Source: Quillaja saponaria
Taxonomy: Eukaryota; Streptophyta; Magnoliopsida; Fabales; Quillajaceae
DNA length: 64,000 nt
NCBI GenBank assembly: GCA_029379385.1
Contig: CM055612.1
Location: 13,020,001-13,084,000 of the forward strand
Direction of reading: 5' to 3'
The notes below the pieces were generated by a model that searched no databases, was not told the DNA's origin, and saw only the letters and a program-made list of their open reading frames with translations. Shown one piece after another: positions 26,301 to 35,969 of the stretch. The translations under genes and the position numbers were made by a program. How positions within the stretch are numbered: the stretch's first letter is position 1; each line of letters starts with the position of its first letter.

Positions 26301-29300
26301 TGTATTCATATTCAACACTGGATCTTGCACAACAGTTTACTTTCTACTTTTCCATGAAACAAGATTTCCTCCCAGAAATATACAGTATCCAGTAATAGAT
26401 ATTCTGCCAAATAGAGAACTAGCCCAATTAGCATCATTATAACTTTGAACTGGAGTAGAATCATGTTTCTGAATTAATGTGTGACCATAACCATGTCCTC
26501 AAACTAGAGTGTGTCAGTGATTCTTATATAGTAATACCTTCCGGGTACAGTTTTAAAGTATCTTAGGATACGAATAACAACATTCCAATGAGATGTTTGA
26601 GGCTAAGAAAGAAATTGGCTAACCACACTAGTTGCAAAAGCAATATTTGGATTAGTGATTGTGAGATAATTCAGGTTATCAACAAGACGTCTGTATTACT
26701 CCGGATTTGTCAGTAGCTCCCTTCATCCAGTACGAGTTTAGTGTTGGGATCCATAGGAGTGACTATAGGTTTTGAATCCAAAATACTTGTATCACTGAAG
26801 ACATCATGACAATATTTTCATTGAGAAAGAAAAATCCCCAACTTAGATCTTAAAACCTCAATGCCCAGAAAGTATTTTAACTATCTCAAGTCTTTGGTTT
26901 GAAACTTTGAAAACTTGGACTACAGGAATGATTTCAATTGTTGAATCCATCGTTATCATTATCTATGATCACAATATCATCCACATAGACAATCAAAAAA
27001 CTTCTACCATTAGATGTATGTTTTGTAGAAAATCGAGTGATTAACAGTACACCTTTGAAGGCCAAAACTATGGACAACTTCAGTGAATTTCCAAACAAGG
27101 CTTTGGGAGATTGCTTCAAGCCTTATAGAGAATCTTACAATTGACACACCATACCTGATTCCTCATGAGTAATAAAATCAGTTGGTTGTTTCATAAAGAT
27201 TTCTTCATCAATATCACCTATGTAAAAAAGCATTTTTGATGTCCAACTGATAGAGTGGACAATCAAAAGTAGCAATAAGAGATATGAAGATCTTGATAGA
27301 AATAATTTTAGCTACGGGAGAGAGAGAATATGAATAATCCACACCACAGATCTAAGTATAGTCCTTTTACGACCAATATGGCCTTTAAGGGATCAACAGA
27401 ACCATTAGGATGAACTTTCACGGTGTATATCCATTTATAGCCAATCGTATACTGGCCAGAAGGACAAATAGACTAGTTTCCAAGTACAATTAGTATATAA
27501 GGCGTCCATTTCATCAACCATTGCCCGCCACCACCCGGGATGAGCAAGAGCATTATTGGTGGATTTTGGCACAGAAACAGAAGACAAAAAGAATACAAGT
27601 ACATAATATGGTGATGATAAACAATATAACTCTAAAAAGTATGAATATGGTAAGGATTATTTGTTGAACAGGTACCCTTTCGTAGAATAGGTGGGGAAGT
27701 AAGATTCGAGGCACAAGAAGGTGTTGTACGGAGTGTGAGTCATCAGGAATGTCAATAGTGTATTGGAGGATCAGGCTGAGAATGATGATGGTAAACTTGG
27801 AGAGCACGGTCGGATGAGGTAGATGTCTCAGGTGGTGGGGTGGTGCTAGTTCATATGGTCCAAGATAAGGAACCAAAAGATCCTTAGAGATAGAAGGTGA
27901 CTCGGAAAGAGTTAAGGAAAAGAACGAAGATTCCTAAAAAAATGTGATATTGGTAGAGGTAAAGTAATGATTCTTATCTGAATATTAACACTCGTACCCT
28001 TTTTGAAGACGAGAATAATGCAAGTAGAGTTTATCTTGCCCGGGTGTTAGAGTGCAGAATTTTAGTATGCAATACGGAATATGGCATGCAATAAGGATAG
28101 CATCACTCCAAAACCAAAGTGGAACATGATGAAAATAGAATGTGAGCGGTTTCAATTAAATGTTGTTTTTGTGTTCAGCAACTTCATTTTGTTGAGGGGT
28201 GTGAAAATTTGATGATTAACACAACATACATTGGGATGTCATAAAGTGCTGAAATGATGTAGAAAAGTATTCACGTATATTATCACTACACAAAATATGA
28301 ATAGAAACACTAAATTATGTTTTAATTTCAGAGGTAGACATACCGATTTCAGATTTTTCGGGAATAGACATGCTGATGAACAGTTCCTATTAACAGTCCA
28401 AATGAACAGTGTTGATGAACAGTACTGTGATGAAACAACCAGATCTCGACTGTCAGTTGTACTACTGGAAAGAAACATAATGGAAAAAAATTAAGGTTTT
28501 TTCTCCCCAAGCTCTGATACAAAGTAAAAGCTAGAAAGAGAGATACCCAAAGTATTTCGATCAATTGTCTAATTAGGGATATTGTCCTTAAAGAATATCC
28601 TTAAAGAATTTTAGCTTCTTTATTCCTCCCAAAACCTCTAAACTAAATCATCAGAAAATTTTCCATTAAATTTGGTCATAGCAATTCACTCCAAAAACAT
28701 TGAAATGCTTCAACATGTTTGCTGGCCTAGGCAAACTAGAAGTGGGTTGAATAGTTTGAATAGTTTGATAGTTTAAAATGCTTTGTTTATTTTTGCTTTG
28801 AGAAAGTTTGATCAAGATTAGGGTGTAGTGGAAAGCATAAAGTAATAAAGAAAGTAAAATAGAGACACAAGGTTTTTATAGTGGTTCACCGTTCACCAGA
28901 AAATCCTGGTTATTCCACTCCCTAAGCTGCAACTTAGGTGTTCCATTATCCACTGATATTTCTAACTTGATTCAGTAGCCTTATGGTCAATTGCAGGTAG
29001 GCCTTAGCTCTTTGGTCACTTATAGGAAGACCATTGCCCTCTGATCAATGCCAGTAAGATTAGAGCCCTTTGGCCAATTACAGAGAGACCAATGCCCTCT
29101 ATTCACATCCTTCTGATTAGTTATGGGAAGAACAGTGCCTACTAAACACAAGTATCACAACTTGTTATTTTCTTCATATGGATGAATTACAATTGATTTA
29201 CTCAATCACAAAGTCAGAGGGTTTGGATGAGTTTTACAATAGAGTAAAGATATGAAAGTTTGACACTTTGTAAATGATGATGATCTGAAAGTTAAAGTTC

Positions 29301-32300
29301 AGAGAGGATCATGATAATTCATTTTTTGTTTAGATTTACTCATCTTGTCGTGATTTATCCACCCCTTTCACCAATTCATTCGTCCCGTTTTAAAATTAAT
29401 CAGAATTCTTCACTTTATAGTGCTTCTTGTGAAAGTATTCGTTACTCTGAGAATTTGCCTGTTGGTAAAGGTAAAATTTAGAATAGATCCATTGGGCATA
29501 GTCCTTGCAGAGCATCATAGAAGGTTATTCCATTTGTGTAATCTTGGATTGTTCTGCACTTTCAAGCTCAGTCTTGTGTGTAGAACAGACTTGATATCTG
29601 ACTAGACTTTTCTTTTTGATGTGAGAGCTTGCGCAAAGATTAGCTATAGTAGCTTGTTTTGAATTGAAATTAATGTTGCAGAGAGTAGTTTTTGTTGAGA
29701 GAAAATCTTGATTAGTCAAATCTTTTCGAGCATCAAAACAGTGAACATCAAAGACCTTTAGTTTTTCATTCCTTTCAGTATATGGCCGTTTAAACAAAAT
29801 GGTGCGCATCAATTGAAGTCAGCATTTGAGAATTCAGCAGCTAGTGTACTGACTTGCTTTTAGCATTTGGTCTGAGCTTGTAGTCAGCATTTGATAATTC
29901 AATCAGTTTAATGTACTGATTTGCTTTCAGCTGATTTATTGTATTTCAGCAGTTAACCATTTAACAAAACAGTGCTCTTAATACCTTCTTCAGCACTTGG
30001 TTTTCAGCAGTTCCTTTTATCAACTGATTTAGCTCCTGAAGTATCTTGTGAAATGCCCAAAGATGACTTGACGGTTAAAAGATCGTTCAGCGATTTGATC
30101 AGCACAATATGATTCTGCTGAATGACTGATACTAGCCTTTCACCACTTGACTCTTTAGTGGATGATTATGATTAACGAAATGGAGCCTTTCATTCTGTTG
30201 ACTTTGTATCCAACGAATCAAGGAACAAGACTTCCTTCAACTGTGCATTTCAGCTTTATTCCTTTGTGCTTTCTATATTTGATGAGTCCACTGACAGATG
30301 TTCTGAAGTTGTGCATTTAATTCTTTCAGTGGTCTTCATTCAACACTCTGATCTTCTTGGCTCTTTTAGTCTTGTGAGATGATTTCCTTCTGGATGCCTA
30401 CAGCTTATTTTTAGATGAGGCTTGAGATGTAAAAACCTTTAATGCAAACATCACTTACGTAATTCTTAGCACTTTGAGATCTTGAGTTGGTTGCAATTGA
30501 CATTGTTTAATTTGTTAAACAATGTGGAAAATCCATGTAACTCTATTTGACTCTTGATATCTCTCATGAATGGGTACATGCAATTTAAATATAAACGTTC
30601 ATTAGTTTCCCAATAATAAGTTTATCAGCGGTTGCTAGAGAGTTAGTTTACTAATATGTTACAAAGATAAGTTTAGTTATTAGTATAAGAACATAGAAAA
30701 GATTATTTTGAGCTGTAAAACTAAGACTTAAAGTGATTCAACAATGTTCAGAAGTGATGTTTTTTGTTTCTAAACCGTACACTAGTTTTTTCCAAGTAAA
30801 ATTATTTCAGATTGATGTTCGAGGATAATAAGGTAAGGCAGCCACTACCAATTATTTATAATTGTCCATGTATATATAAGTCATTATTTTCATTTCGGGG
30901 TGGATTCGACCTCTATAAATATTGATCGAACTGCTTGCAGATCTGATGTTGATTTCCAGGAATTTTGCTTGCAAGTATTATTTGAGTGTGTAAGCAAGGA
31001 TAGACCAGCTCTTTTACAGGTAAATTAATATTTTTTGGGCCTACTCAGCTAGTCAATTCCCATTTCCAAATTCAACAAATCATGCTTATGATGACAAAAA
31101 GTGGTTCTCTAAGAGCCGTTTGCATGAAATGGTTCCATGTTGACATGTATTTATGGTTTGAAGTTGAAACATAATAATATTTACAATTTTCAAGAGTTTA
31201 CTTGCATCCTTAAAAATCAATCTTGGACTTGGTATTTCCTAATAAGTGAACGTTTTCACTTGTTAATTTATGAGTGTTGTGCAGGTATATATCTCATTAT
31301 ACACAATGATCGAATCTATGGTTGATCAAGTTACAAGCGGGATTGTTGTTTCTGGTGACTCACTCTCTATTTCAGGTTTAAAGGTTAGTGTATGTAATTC
31401 TAGAGTTGTGCTCCTGTACCGGAAAGCTAAGTCATTTCCTTAATAGTATTCATGATAATGTAGACACTTGATACTTTCCGTACCTAGTTGTACTTTTCCC
31501 TTGAAGAACTTCTTTTCTTTGTCTTTCTGTTTTCTGGATAAATGGTTCACATCATAGTTACCAGGATCGCTATACGTTCCGATACGTGGTACGGAAATGG
31601 GTATGGGGTATGCTACTTGGCTAAAATCAAGGGACGATAAGGGTAGTCTTAGTTGGTTCGTTATTTCAGGATGTGGTACGCTTGAAGTACTTATTTGGGC
31701 CACTTTACCATATTTTGGTGGTGTACTTCACATTAAATTCTACTGAATGAATAAAATACATAATATTTAATTATGGTACAAGAAAAATAATAGCCTACTA
31801 ATTATATAAAAATATACATATATAAAGGAAATAAGTGATAATTGATATAGGCTGAAATTATGATTATACTTTCCCATTTTTTAGGTGAAAAATCTTAAAA
31901 TTTTGGGTCGCTAGTTTTAAAGACTTGGATCGCAAACAACAATGATCCCAGTATACAAAAGAACCACGATCCCGGAACGAAATCCCGGTAACTATGGTTC
32001 ACATAGCTATGTGGGAGGGTTCCAAATTGTAGACAATAGATACAGAAACTAGAGACTAGATTGTGAAATTAGCTCTTCAAGTTCAGAGTTATTCAGATTT
32101 TATAGATATTGGATGTATATGATGCCAGGTTTCTATGTTTACATCATGACTTATTTCAGTGTTATTGCCAACTATGGCATAATTGTGTGGCATGAAGGTA
32201 GTTTTTATGGATCAGGATTCAGGAGTTGCTTTGCTTTGTGTCAATAAGTTGTTTGAAATTGTAACTTTAGATGTTTCTGATTAATTTTCTTTCAAAATTG

Positions 32301-33962
32301 TATCACTGACATTTTTTTTTTAACAGAAATATATATGACAATTGGTGCATTATTGTAAAGTTGAGCTTTTACTTTCCTAGGCAATGGTACATTCATTTTT
32401 AAGTGCAAAGATCAATATGAACTGAAACTGAGACCAAACTATGAGACTGTCCTCACTTTAATTGTGTTTATTGAGCATGTCTACCTTCTATCTCAGCTCG
32501 GTTTTAAATGCAAATGTGTCAGCTATATGAGTTTCTATCCCGAAGTGTTTGAGATCTGCCTCAATCTATAATTTCCAATAAGCCCTCTTCTAGGGTTATA
32601 CCTCACTTAACCAAATCCCCGCTACTGAAAATATTGGTTAATGAAAATCTTGCACCATAATGTTTCAGCAACAATGTCACCACTTTCCAGCTTATCCTGA
32701 AAGCTTTGCTACTTCCAGACAGTTGCTTGCGAATTTCGGATGTGAGCTTTTATAGTCAAAACATGTCTTTTGTGACTTACGTTGTTGACAGAAGCTGTAT
32801 GCAGCACAGTCTCGAGATGGTTCAAACGGATGGATGTTAGGACTTTTTGGCTACTGTTGCAGTACATAAAATCAAGAATTTGGGGGCTAGGGTTATAGTT
32901 TTATGGTGAGAAGAGATTGGTAAATTGGGGGGCTGATACGGGGAGCAAAAGAAATGAAGCAGATGTCACCTTGATCCCTTTTCAATGCAACATAAAAGCA
33001 GGCGTTCCTATGAATTTCACATGAATATCCTACCTGTCGTGGGCTAATTGGTCTTGTGTTAAACTTCTCCATCCATTAAAGTTTCCTTTATTTATGAGAA
33101 TCAAAAATTCCTGGGAGCTTATAATGTATGTACCTTATATTTTCCTGATGATGGCTGCATTTACATCAAGTAGCTTGCTTCTTTAGGTTTTGGATCCAGT
33201 ATTATTGTATTAGTTGATTACATTGCAGTTCATCAATTCTTCCTTATATGAGAGCACAGCTGCAAGAAGATATTTTTTATCAGGCAGATGTGCAAGTGGA
33301 GATGCATGATTAATTCTTTACATAAGTAGATGGTTGTCAGTACCGCATGTATATGAACAAGGATTGTTGCAGCCGTTGTGAGTAGTCATGAGTTGTTGTC
33401 TTGCCTATAATGTAAAGAATTGGTTATCAATATAATTCATTTGGTATGTGGCGGGGTATTCACAATGTTGAGATTGTTTTGCAAACAGTTTTTTCATACC
33501 TTGATCTTATATGTCAAATCAGTCATAAGTACGTGAATGACTAAATGCTAATTATTTTGCTTGCAGCTTGGATTAACTTATTGTGAGGCTCTGATGACTG
33601 GAAGATTGTCCTCTTCAAGAGGAGGCATTGTACAATCTATTTTTGTTGGGTCTCTAAGAAAGCGGATGGAAGAGCTGTTAAGTTGTTCCCAGGAGTTGAG
33701 AGATGATTTTCATAATTATTTGAAATCGGGGAAGTGGCCTGATGGTGAATCCCATGTGAAACGTTCAATGCTTCTTTCTTGGTACCTTCAGTGGTTCGGT
33801 GTTCCAGCTTCATCTGTGATCAAGATAGCTACAGAGAAAATCAAACCCACAATTATGTTGTCATCATCAGTTCCCTTCTTATGTTTGTCTTTTCCAGGTA
33901 TTCACATCAATGTTATTTCTGAGATTGATAAGGTTTTGTGTGCCGCTCAAGTCAGCAGATGA
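2529..33962 (+). CDS. APC1: Anaphase-promoting complex subunit 1, 3' part (20 exons)
   Basis: Scaffold subunit of the anaphase-promoting complex/cyclosome, the nuclear E3 ubiquitin ligase that degrades cyclins and securin. Exons: 2529-2609, 3584-3655, 6022-6093, 6612-6705, 6785-6867, 7068-7121, 7213-7290, 7818-7939, 8023-8183, 10322-10398, 10478-10592, 10674-10775, 21920-22060, 23511-23684, 23930-23993, 24087-24226, 24311-24468, 30941-31019, 31285-31383, 33567-33962 (stop TGA 33960-33962). All borders are AG/GT and phases agree, except exon 10478-10592, which has one base too many. Diagnostic stretches are [42 protein letters not shown] and CGPRYWPQ; these lie in the PC-repeat (proteasome/cyclosome) half and C-terminal part of the protein. 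Earlier exons are outside the window. Introns after 10775 and 24468 are about 11.1 and 6.5 kb because of transposon insertions. The family assignment is from remembered homologues and is very likely; single splice sites are less certain. Confidence 0.92.
4891..5510. mobile_element. hAT-like MITE, family 1, copy 1
   Basis: About 620 bp in the APC1 intron 3656-6021. The ends form terminal inverted repeats of about 20 bp: the left begins ctatgaagca and the right ends tgcttcatag, with 16 of 20 positions pairing. Immediate flanks are ctgaaaac (4883-4890) and ccgaaaac (5511-5518), an 8-bp target duplication with one mismatch, as expected for hAT transposition. The interior holds A- and AAAAG-runs and a long T run (about 5311-5338) and no transposase. 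It shares body sequence with the copy near 11.7-12.65 kb. Confidence 0.65.
7291..7506 (+). repeat. 108-bp tandem duplication that includes a splice donor
   Basis: Two nearly identical 108-bp units lie head to tail (7291-7398 and 7399-7506). The first unit begins with the first intron base after the APC1 exon 7213-7290, so its GT donor is repeated 108 bp downstream in the second unit. Only a few base differences are seen between units. Confidence 0.85.
7621..7650. repeat. (AT)n-rich microsatellite
   Basis: A run of ATAC/AT dinucleotides inside the APC1 intron between exons 7213-7290 and 7818-7939. No function is implied. Confidence 0.8.
8184..10321 (+). other. APC1 intron without recognised insertion
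   Basis: A 2.1-kb intron between exons 8023-8183 and 10322-10398. It contains A/T runs (about 9367-9383 and 9540-9560) but no coding similarity and no transposon termini that I could pair. The short open frames in it look random. Confidence 0.55.
11711..12653. mobile_element. hAT-like MITE, family 1, copy 2
   Basis: Diverged, longer relative of the element at 4891-5510, here in the 11.1-kb APC1 intron. The left part repeats the gcatgggtattggtacttcagtatg-type start (only part quoted). The middle shares the segment around 12270-12303 with 5085-5112, and the right end reads ggagtacccgtgcttcat like the other copy. The extra length comes from A-rich tandem-like blocks (11820-12240). No target duplication could be assigned, so the ends are approximate. 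The 162-codon hydrophobic open frame on the - strand inside it is a by-product of the A-rich repeats. Confidence 0.5.
13597..16706 (-). mobile_element. RTE-clade LINE, decayed copy
   Basis: Non-LTR retrotransposon relic on the - strand inside the 11.1-kb APC1 intron. The 5' side (about 16550) encodes the APE-type endonuclease start (ATWNIGTL motif). The middle and 3' side encode reverse transcriptase. The 3' end has the same conserved terminal segment as the copy at 51569-54747 and ends in a short TTGAG-like repeat. It lacks about 40 bp at the 5' end relative to that copy. Seven bases (attaact, 13594-13600 and 16708-16714) are shared at the edges, a weak candidate for a target duplication. 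Confidence 0.8.
13997..16555 (-). pseudogene. RTE LINE endonuclease/reverse transcriptase, broken
   Basis: Several open segments in different frames (16555-16352, 15779-15492, 15047-14649, 14536-14327, 14224-13997) read in order as endonuclease then reverse transcriptase. Recognisable pieces are the ATWNIGTL endonuclease start, [10 protein letters not shown], the RT segment [15 protein letters not shown], and the palm motif. The palm motif reads FADN where the family has FADD, so a catalytic aspartate is replaced by asparagine. Multiple stops and frameshifts mean that no enzyme can be made. Confidence 0.8.
16938..17142 (+). repeat. copia 5' LTR, lacking its 3' 19 bp
   Basis: Begins tgttagagtg and is identical base for base to 19092-19296. 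The U5 end present in the other LTR (19297-19315) is missing. Instead, the sequence at 17137-17183 repeats two inner LTR segments (around 17087-17098 and 17043-17077) before internal sequence begins, a pattern typical of template switching. Confidence 0.9.
17096..17103 (+). promoter_or_regulatory. LTR TATA box
   Basis: TATAAATA followed by GAGGCTCC in the 5' LTR; the same box is at 19250-19257 in the 3' LTR. This is the usual position for the copia promoter, shortly before the U3/R border. Confidence 0.6.
17187..19065 (+). pseudogene. copia reverse transcriptase/RNase H, broken
   Basis: In order: a spacer rich in Pro/Ser, the RT start ([12 protein letters not shown]), [18 protein letters not shown], the catalytic YVDD box (about 18076-18087), and RNase H ([12 protein letters not shown], then [13 protein letters not shown]). 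In-frame stops replace conserved residues: TGG to TGA at 17629, CGA to TGA near 17917, CAA to TAA near 17947. Others lie near 18588 and 18666. One-base frameshifts occur near 18367 and 18707. No functional Pol can be made from this copy. Confidence 0.9.
19082..19091 (+). other. copia polypurine tract
   Basis: Purine run tgaggggga followed by g directly before the 3' LTR start at 19092. This is the canonical site where plus-strand DNA synthesis begins in copia elements. Confidence 0.75.
19092..19315 (+). repeat. copia 3' LTR, complete
   Basis: 224 bp, starts TGTTAGAG and ends CAACA, followed by the 5-bp duplication atact. It contains an 18-bp internal repeat (ttccttatttatagt-type, 19136-19171) and the TATA box at 19250. 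Confidence 0.92.
19496..21919 (+). other. Rest of the 11-kb APC1 intron
   Basis: No coding exon was recognised until the acceptor AG at 21918-21919. A short stretch at about 19902-19985 begins taggggtggacagtcggt, resembling the TAGGGGTGG end of many plant hAT elements, but I could not find its partner end or a target duplication. The remainder is ordinary AT-rich intron. Confidence 0.5.
24852..25099. mobile_element. Stowaway-like MITE
   Basis: About 250 bp in the APC1 intron 24469-30940. The left end ttctctccgtcccaaaag resembles the CTCCCTCCGTCCC terminus of Stowaway (Tc1/mariner) MITEs. The right end, read on the - strand, is ttcactctatcccaaaga, so the two ends form an imperfect inverted repeat that continues with a gtatcc/atatcc segment. 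A TA target duplication is not clean. No coding capacity is seen. Confidence 0.5.
25799..28559 (-). mobile_element. Ty1/copia retrotransposon relic
   Basis: On the - strand of the same APC1 intron. Reading leftwards: an LTR-end fragment (28526-28558); a primer-binding-site-like sequence (gtatcagagc on the - strand, near 28520); a non-coding stretch; the integrase C-terminus; reverse transcriptase; RNase H; a purine tract (about 25971-25985); and a 3' LTR (about 25800-25970, beginning tgttggagtg on the - strand). The LTR-end fragment at 28526 matches 25800-25831 with several substitutions, so this insertion is clearly older than the one at 16.9 kb. The gag/protease region is missing. The right part of the 5' LTR is missing or unrecognisable, so no target duplication can be given. 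Confidence 0.8.
25985..28215 (-). pseudogene. copia integrase end/RT/RNase H, broken
   Basis: Pieces recognisable on the - strand: an integrase C-terminal region (about 28215-28020, with a TPQQN-like start), the spacer also seen in the copia at 17.2 kb (VPYLGP, near 27870), the RT box YVDD (near 27000), and RNase H with [12 protein letters not shown] sequence (near 26150). Frames change repeatedly and stops are frequent. It is homologous to 17187-19065 in the same order. Confidence 0.8.
28700..30540. repeat. Probable decayed retroelement, non-coding
   Basis: Intronic sequence with features often seen in plant LTR-type repeats: a GTGGGTTGAATAG-type motif (28742-28754), a TTTTTATAGTGGTTCACC motif (28874-28891), and many short degenerate repeats of CAGCA/TCAGC between 29815 and 30030. 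I see no LTR pair, no protein similarity and no target duplication, so the nature and limits are uncertain. Confidence 0.35.
31553..31996. mobile_element. hAT-like MITE, family 2
   Basis: 444 bp in the APC1 intron 31384-33566. It is flanked by a perfect 8-bp duplication gttcacat (31545-31552 and 31997-32004). The ends are inverted repeats: the left begins catagttaccaggat, and the right read on the - strand begins catagttaccgggat. The repeats continue with a further CGTTCCG match. The interior is AT-rich and non-coding. Both the 8-bp duplication and the TIRs fit a non-autonomous hAT element. Confidence 0.82.
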
Positions 33963-34239
33963 GAAATGCATTTTCCTCAGTTGGCTGATTTTTGAAAGAG
34001 GGGTAAACCAGTCTTTACAATATAGGTGTCGCTGTAAATTTTATCCTGTAATATTGTTATGTTCCTTTGTTGGATCCGCGTGACTGCTATCGAAACAATG
34101 AAGAAAAATCAGATAGTGATGAACAGTCATGAGCACAACTTCAAGTGAACCATGACTGTTATTCTTGGGGCTTGCGTTTACAATTGTTCAAACAACTCAT
34201 ACCTAGTTTTTACAACTTGGTTTTGAATTAGTTTATGCT

Positions 34240-34257
34240 AATAAATAAATAAATAAT
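34240..34257 (+). terminator. Candidate APC1 polyadenylation signal
   Basis: Overlapping AATAAA motifs about 280 bp after the APC1 stop codon, in a T-rich context. Plant poly(A) signals are loose, so this is only a plausible site. Confidence 0.3.
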
Positions 34258-34889
34258 GAAAGAATTTTGCAGTGAAAGTGGCTTTTCTGCAGCACAATGA
34301 ACAGAGTATTCTAAGCAGCAAATGCGTTTTTCATATTGCTAAATAACTAAGTAAGTGACATTCAGGGATGCTAGTAATAAAAGTAGCAAAACCACTACTT
34401 TCTACACACAGAATTCTCTGACTGATGTTCCTCTTTGGTCCTGACTTGACAAAATGTTGCTATCAAACAAATTTACAGTAAATTTAATAAGTTGTTACAT
34501 AGTATGTTTGAGTACCACTCCCCCATACTGAATGAAATACAAAAATTAATAATAACAAACGTATCGAGCTGAAGAGTCGCAAGTACCCAAGCTTGAGATG
34601 TTGAGGCCCTTGCATTGACTGAGGTTGTTTTAAGGTATTATTTGAATTTCAAGTAAGTTTCATCCTCCTACACTCTCGCCCAAAAAGAATGATGCCCGCC
34701 ATTTTTATTTTTTTATGTCCTAAAGTACATGTATAGTCGAAGCATCGAATACAATGCTTTTTCTAATGGAGTTCATTCAATGCACAAGCCATTCTTTGGT
34801 GTAGGTGGACGTCTTCAGAAATTAACAAGTTAAAATTGCACAAAAGTTTATAGATATTTTACAGGTTAGCTTCCAATGGTTTAGTTGTG

Positions 34890-34935
34890 TAGTGTTTCAA
34901 CTGTTGATTTGAAATACTACACAGTTGAAACACTA
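34890..34935. repeat. Perfect 15-bp stem-loop
   Basis: tagtgtttcaactgt at 34890-34904 is the exact reverse complement of 34921-34935, with a 16-base loop. The loop side also holds actacac, complementary to gtgtagt of the left arm, so an alternative pairing is possible. Confidence 0.75.
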
Positions 34936-35969
34936 TTTATTATAAATTGTTAGGTTTTAGAGCAATTTATTTCTAATGACATGTTTTATCATTATAATTA
35001 TGAAAATAAAAAATAATTTCACTTTTAATCTACTTATCATTGGTGATAGATTCTTAGACCAACAATAGTGATTTAATTCCTAATGACATTGAATTGTAAG
35101 TAAATATGACTTTTCCTAATGACATTGAATTTTATGTGAATATGACTTCTATTATTGGTTCCATTATAGTTAAGTTGTCAAATCAAGTCACTCTTTTAAT
35201 AAATAATGTTTTAGTTGTGTAGTTTTGGAGGACATATTATTGGGAGATAATAGACTCTTTTTTTTTCTTTTTTTATATGGGTGCACAGGTTATAACCAAA
35301 TTATGAGTTATTGTTTTATTAGTTATAAATGTTCTATTGATGAGACTTGTAATAAAGAGATTTTAATTTTATATATTTTGATTTCTTGTCTGATCTAGAG
35401 AAAAAGGAGAGAAGTAAGAGGAAATGAGAGAAGAGAGAATATTAGTTGTCTTTTGATGGAGGATTTATGAGCAATTATACAAAAATACAATAAATTTTAA
35501 AGTTTTTTGACACTATTTTGACACTCTTTACTTTACACATGTTAATGACTGAAGAGTCTATGTCATTGGTCCATCGTGCCCAAACTTTTCTGGTATATTG
35601 ACTGTGCTTCTTTTCCCTAAATTGCCCCTCAATAAATCTAATACCAATAATATATTCTAATGCAACTTTTCTTTCAGAACAAGGGTCGTTTAAAAAGAGT
35701 AGACAATTAAGCTGTTAATCTGAACAAAATAAACGAAACCAAACACTGAAACAAAAGCAATTGTTCATTGATTGTTGAGAACATTGGTTACATAGTTTTA
35801 TAATCTTCTCATAAATGCATTGTACAATTCAGTCGCTAGCTTCTACAGCTTAGCAAAGAAACATGAAGGGGGGAAAACAAAAATGTCCAAGTCCTAGAAT
35901 TCAAACTATAAGAAATGATGCTATAAAACAAAAATAAAAAAGAAAAAAGAACTAATCTGTGAGAGTATG

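Larger units (their letters stand above)
33963..35969. other. Intergenic region between convergent genes
   Basis: About 2 kb between the stop codons of APC1 (+) and the TBL gene (-); it must hold both 3' ends. It includes a hairpin (34890-34935), a short tandem repeat of about 38 bp (35079-35153, attgaattgtaagtaaatatgactt-type units), and a motif ttagttgtgtagt present at both 34881 and 35213. No further gene was recognised. Confidence 0.6.

Noticed and set aside
28239..28564. Overlapping open frames of 65-79 codons on both strands
   Set aside because: They lie in the non-coding leader of the copia relic; there are no family features, and frames on both strands suggest chance.
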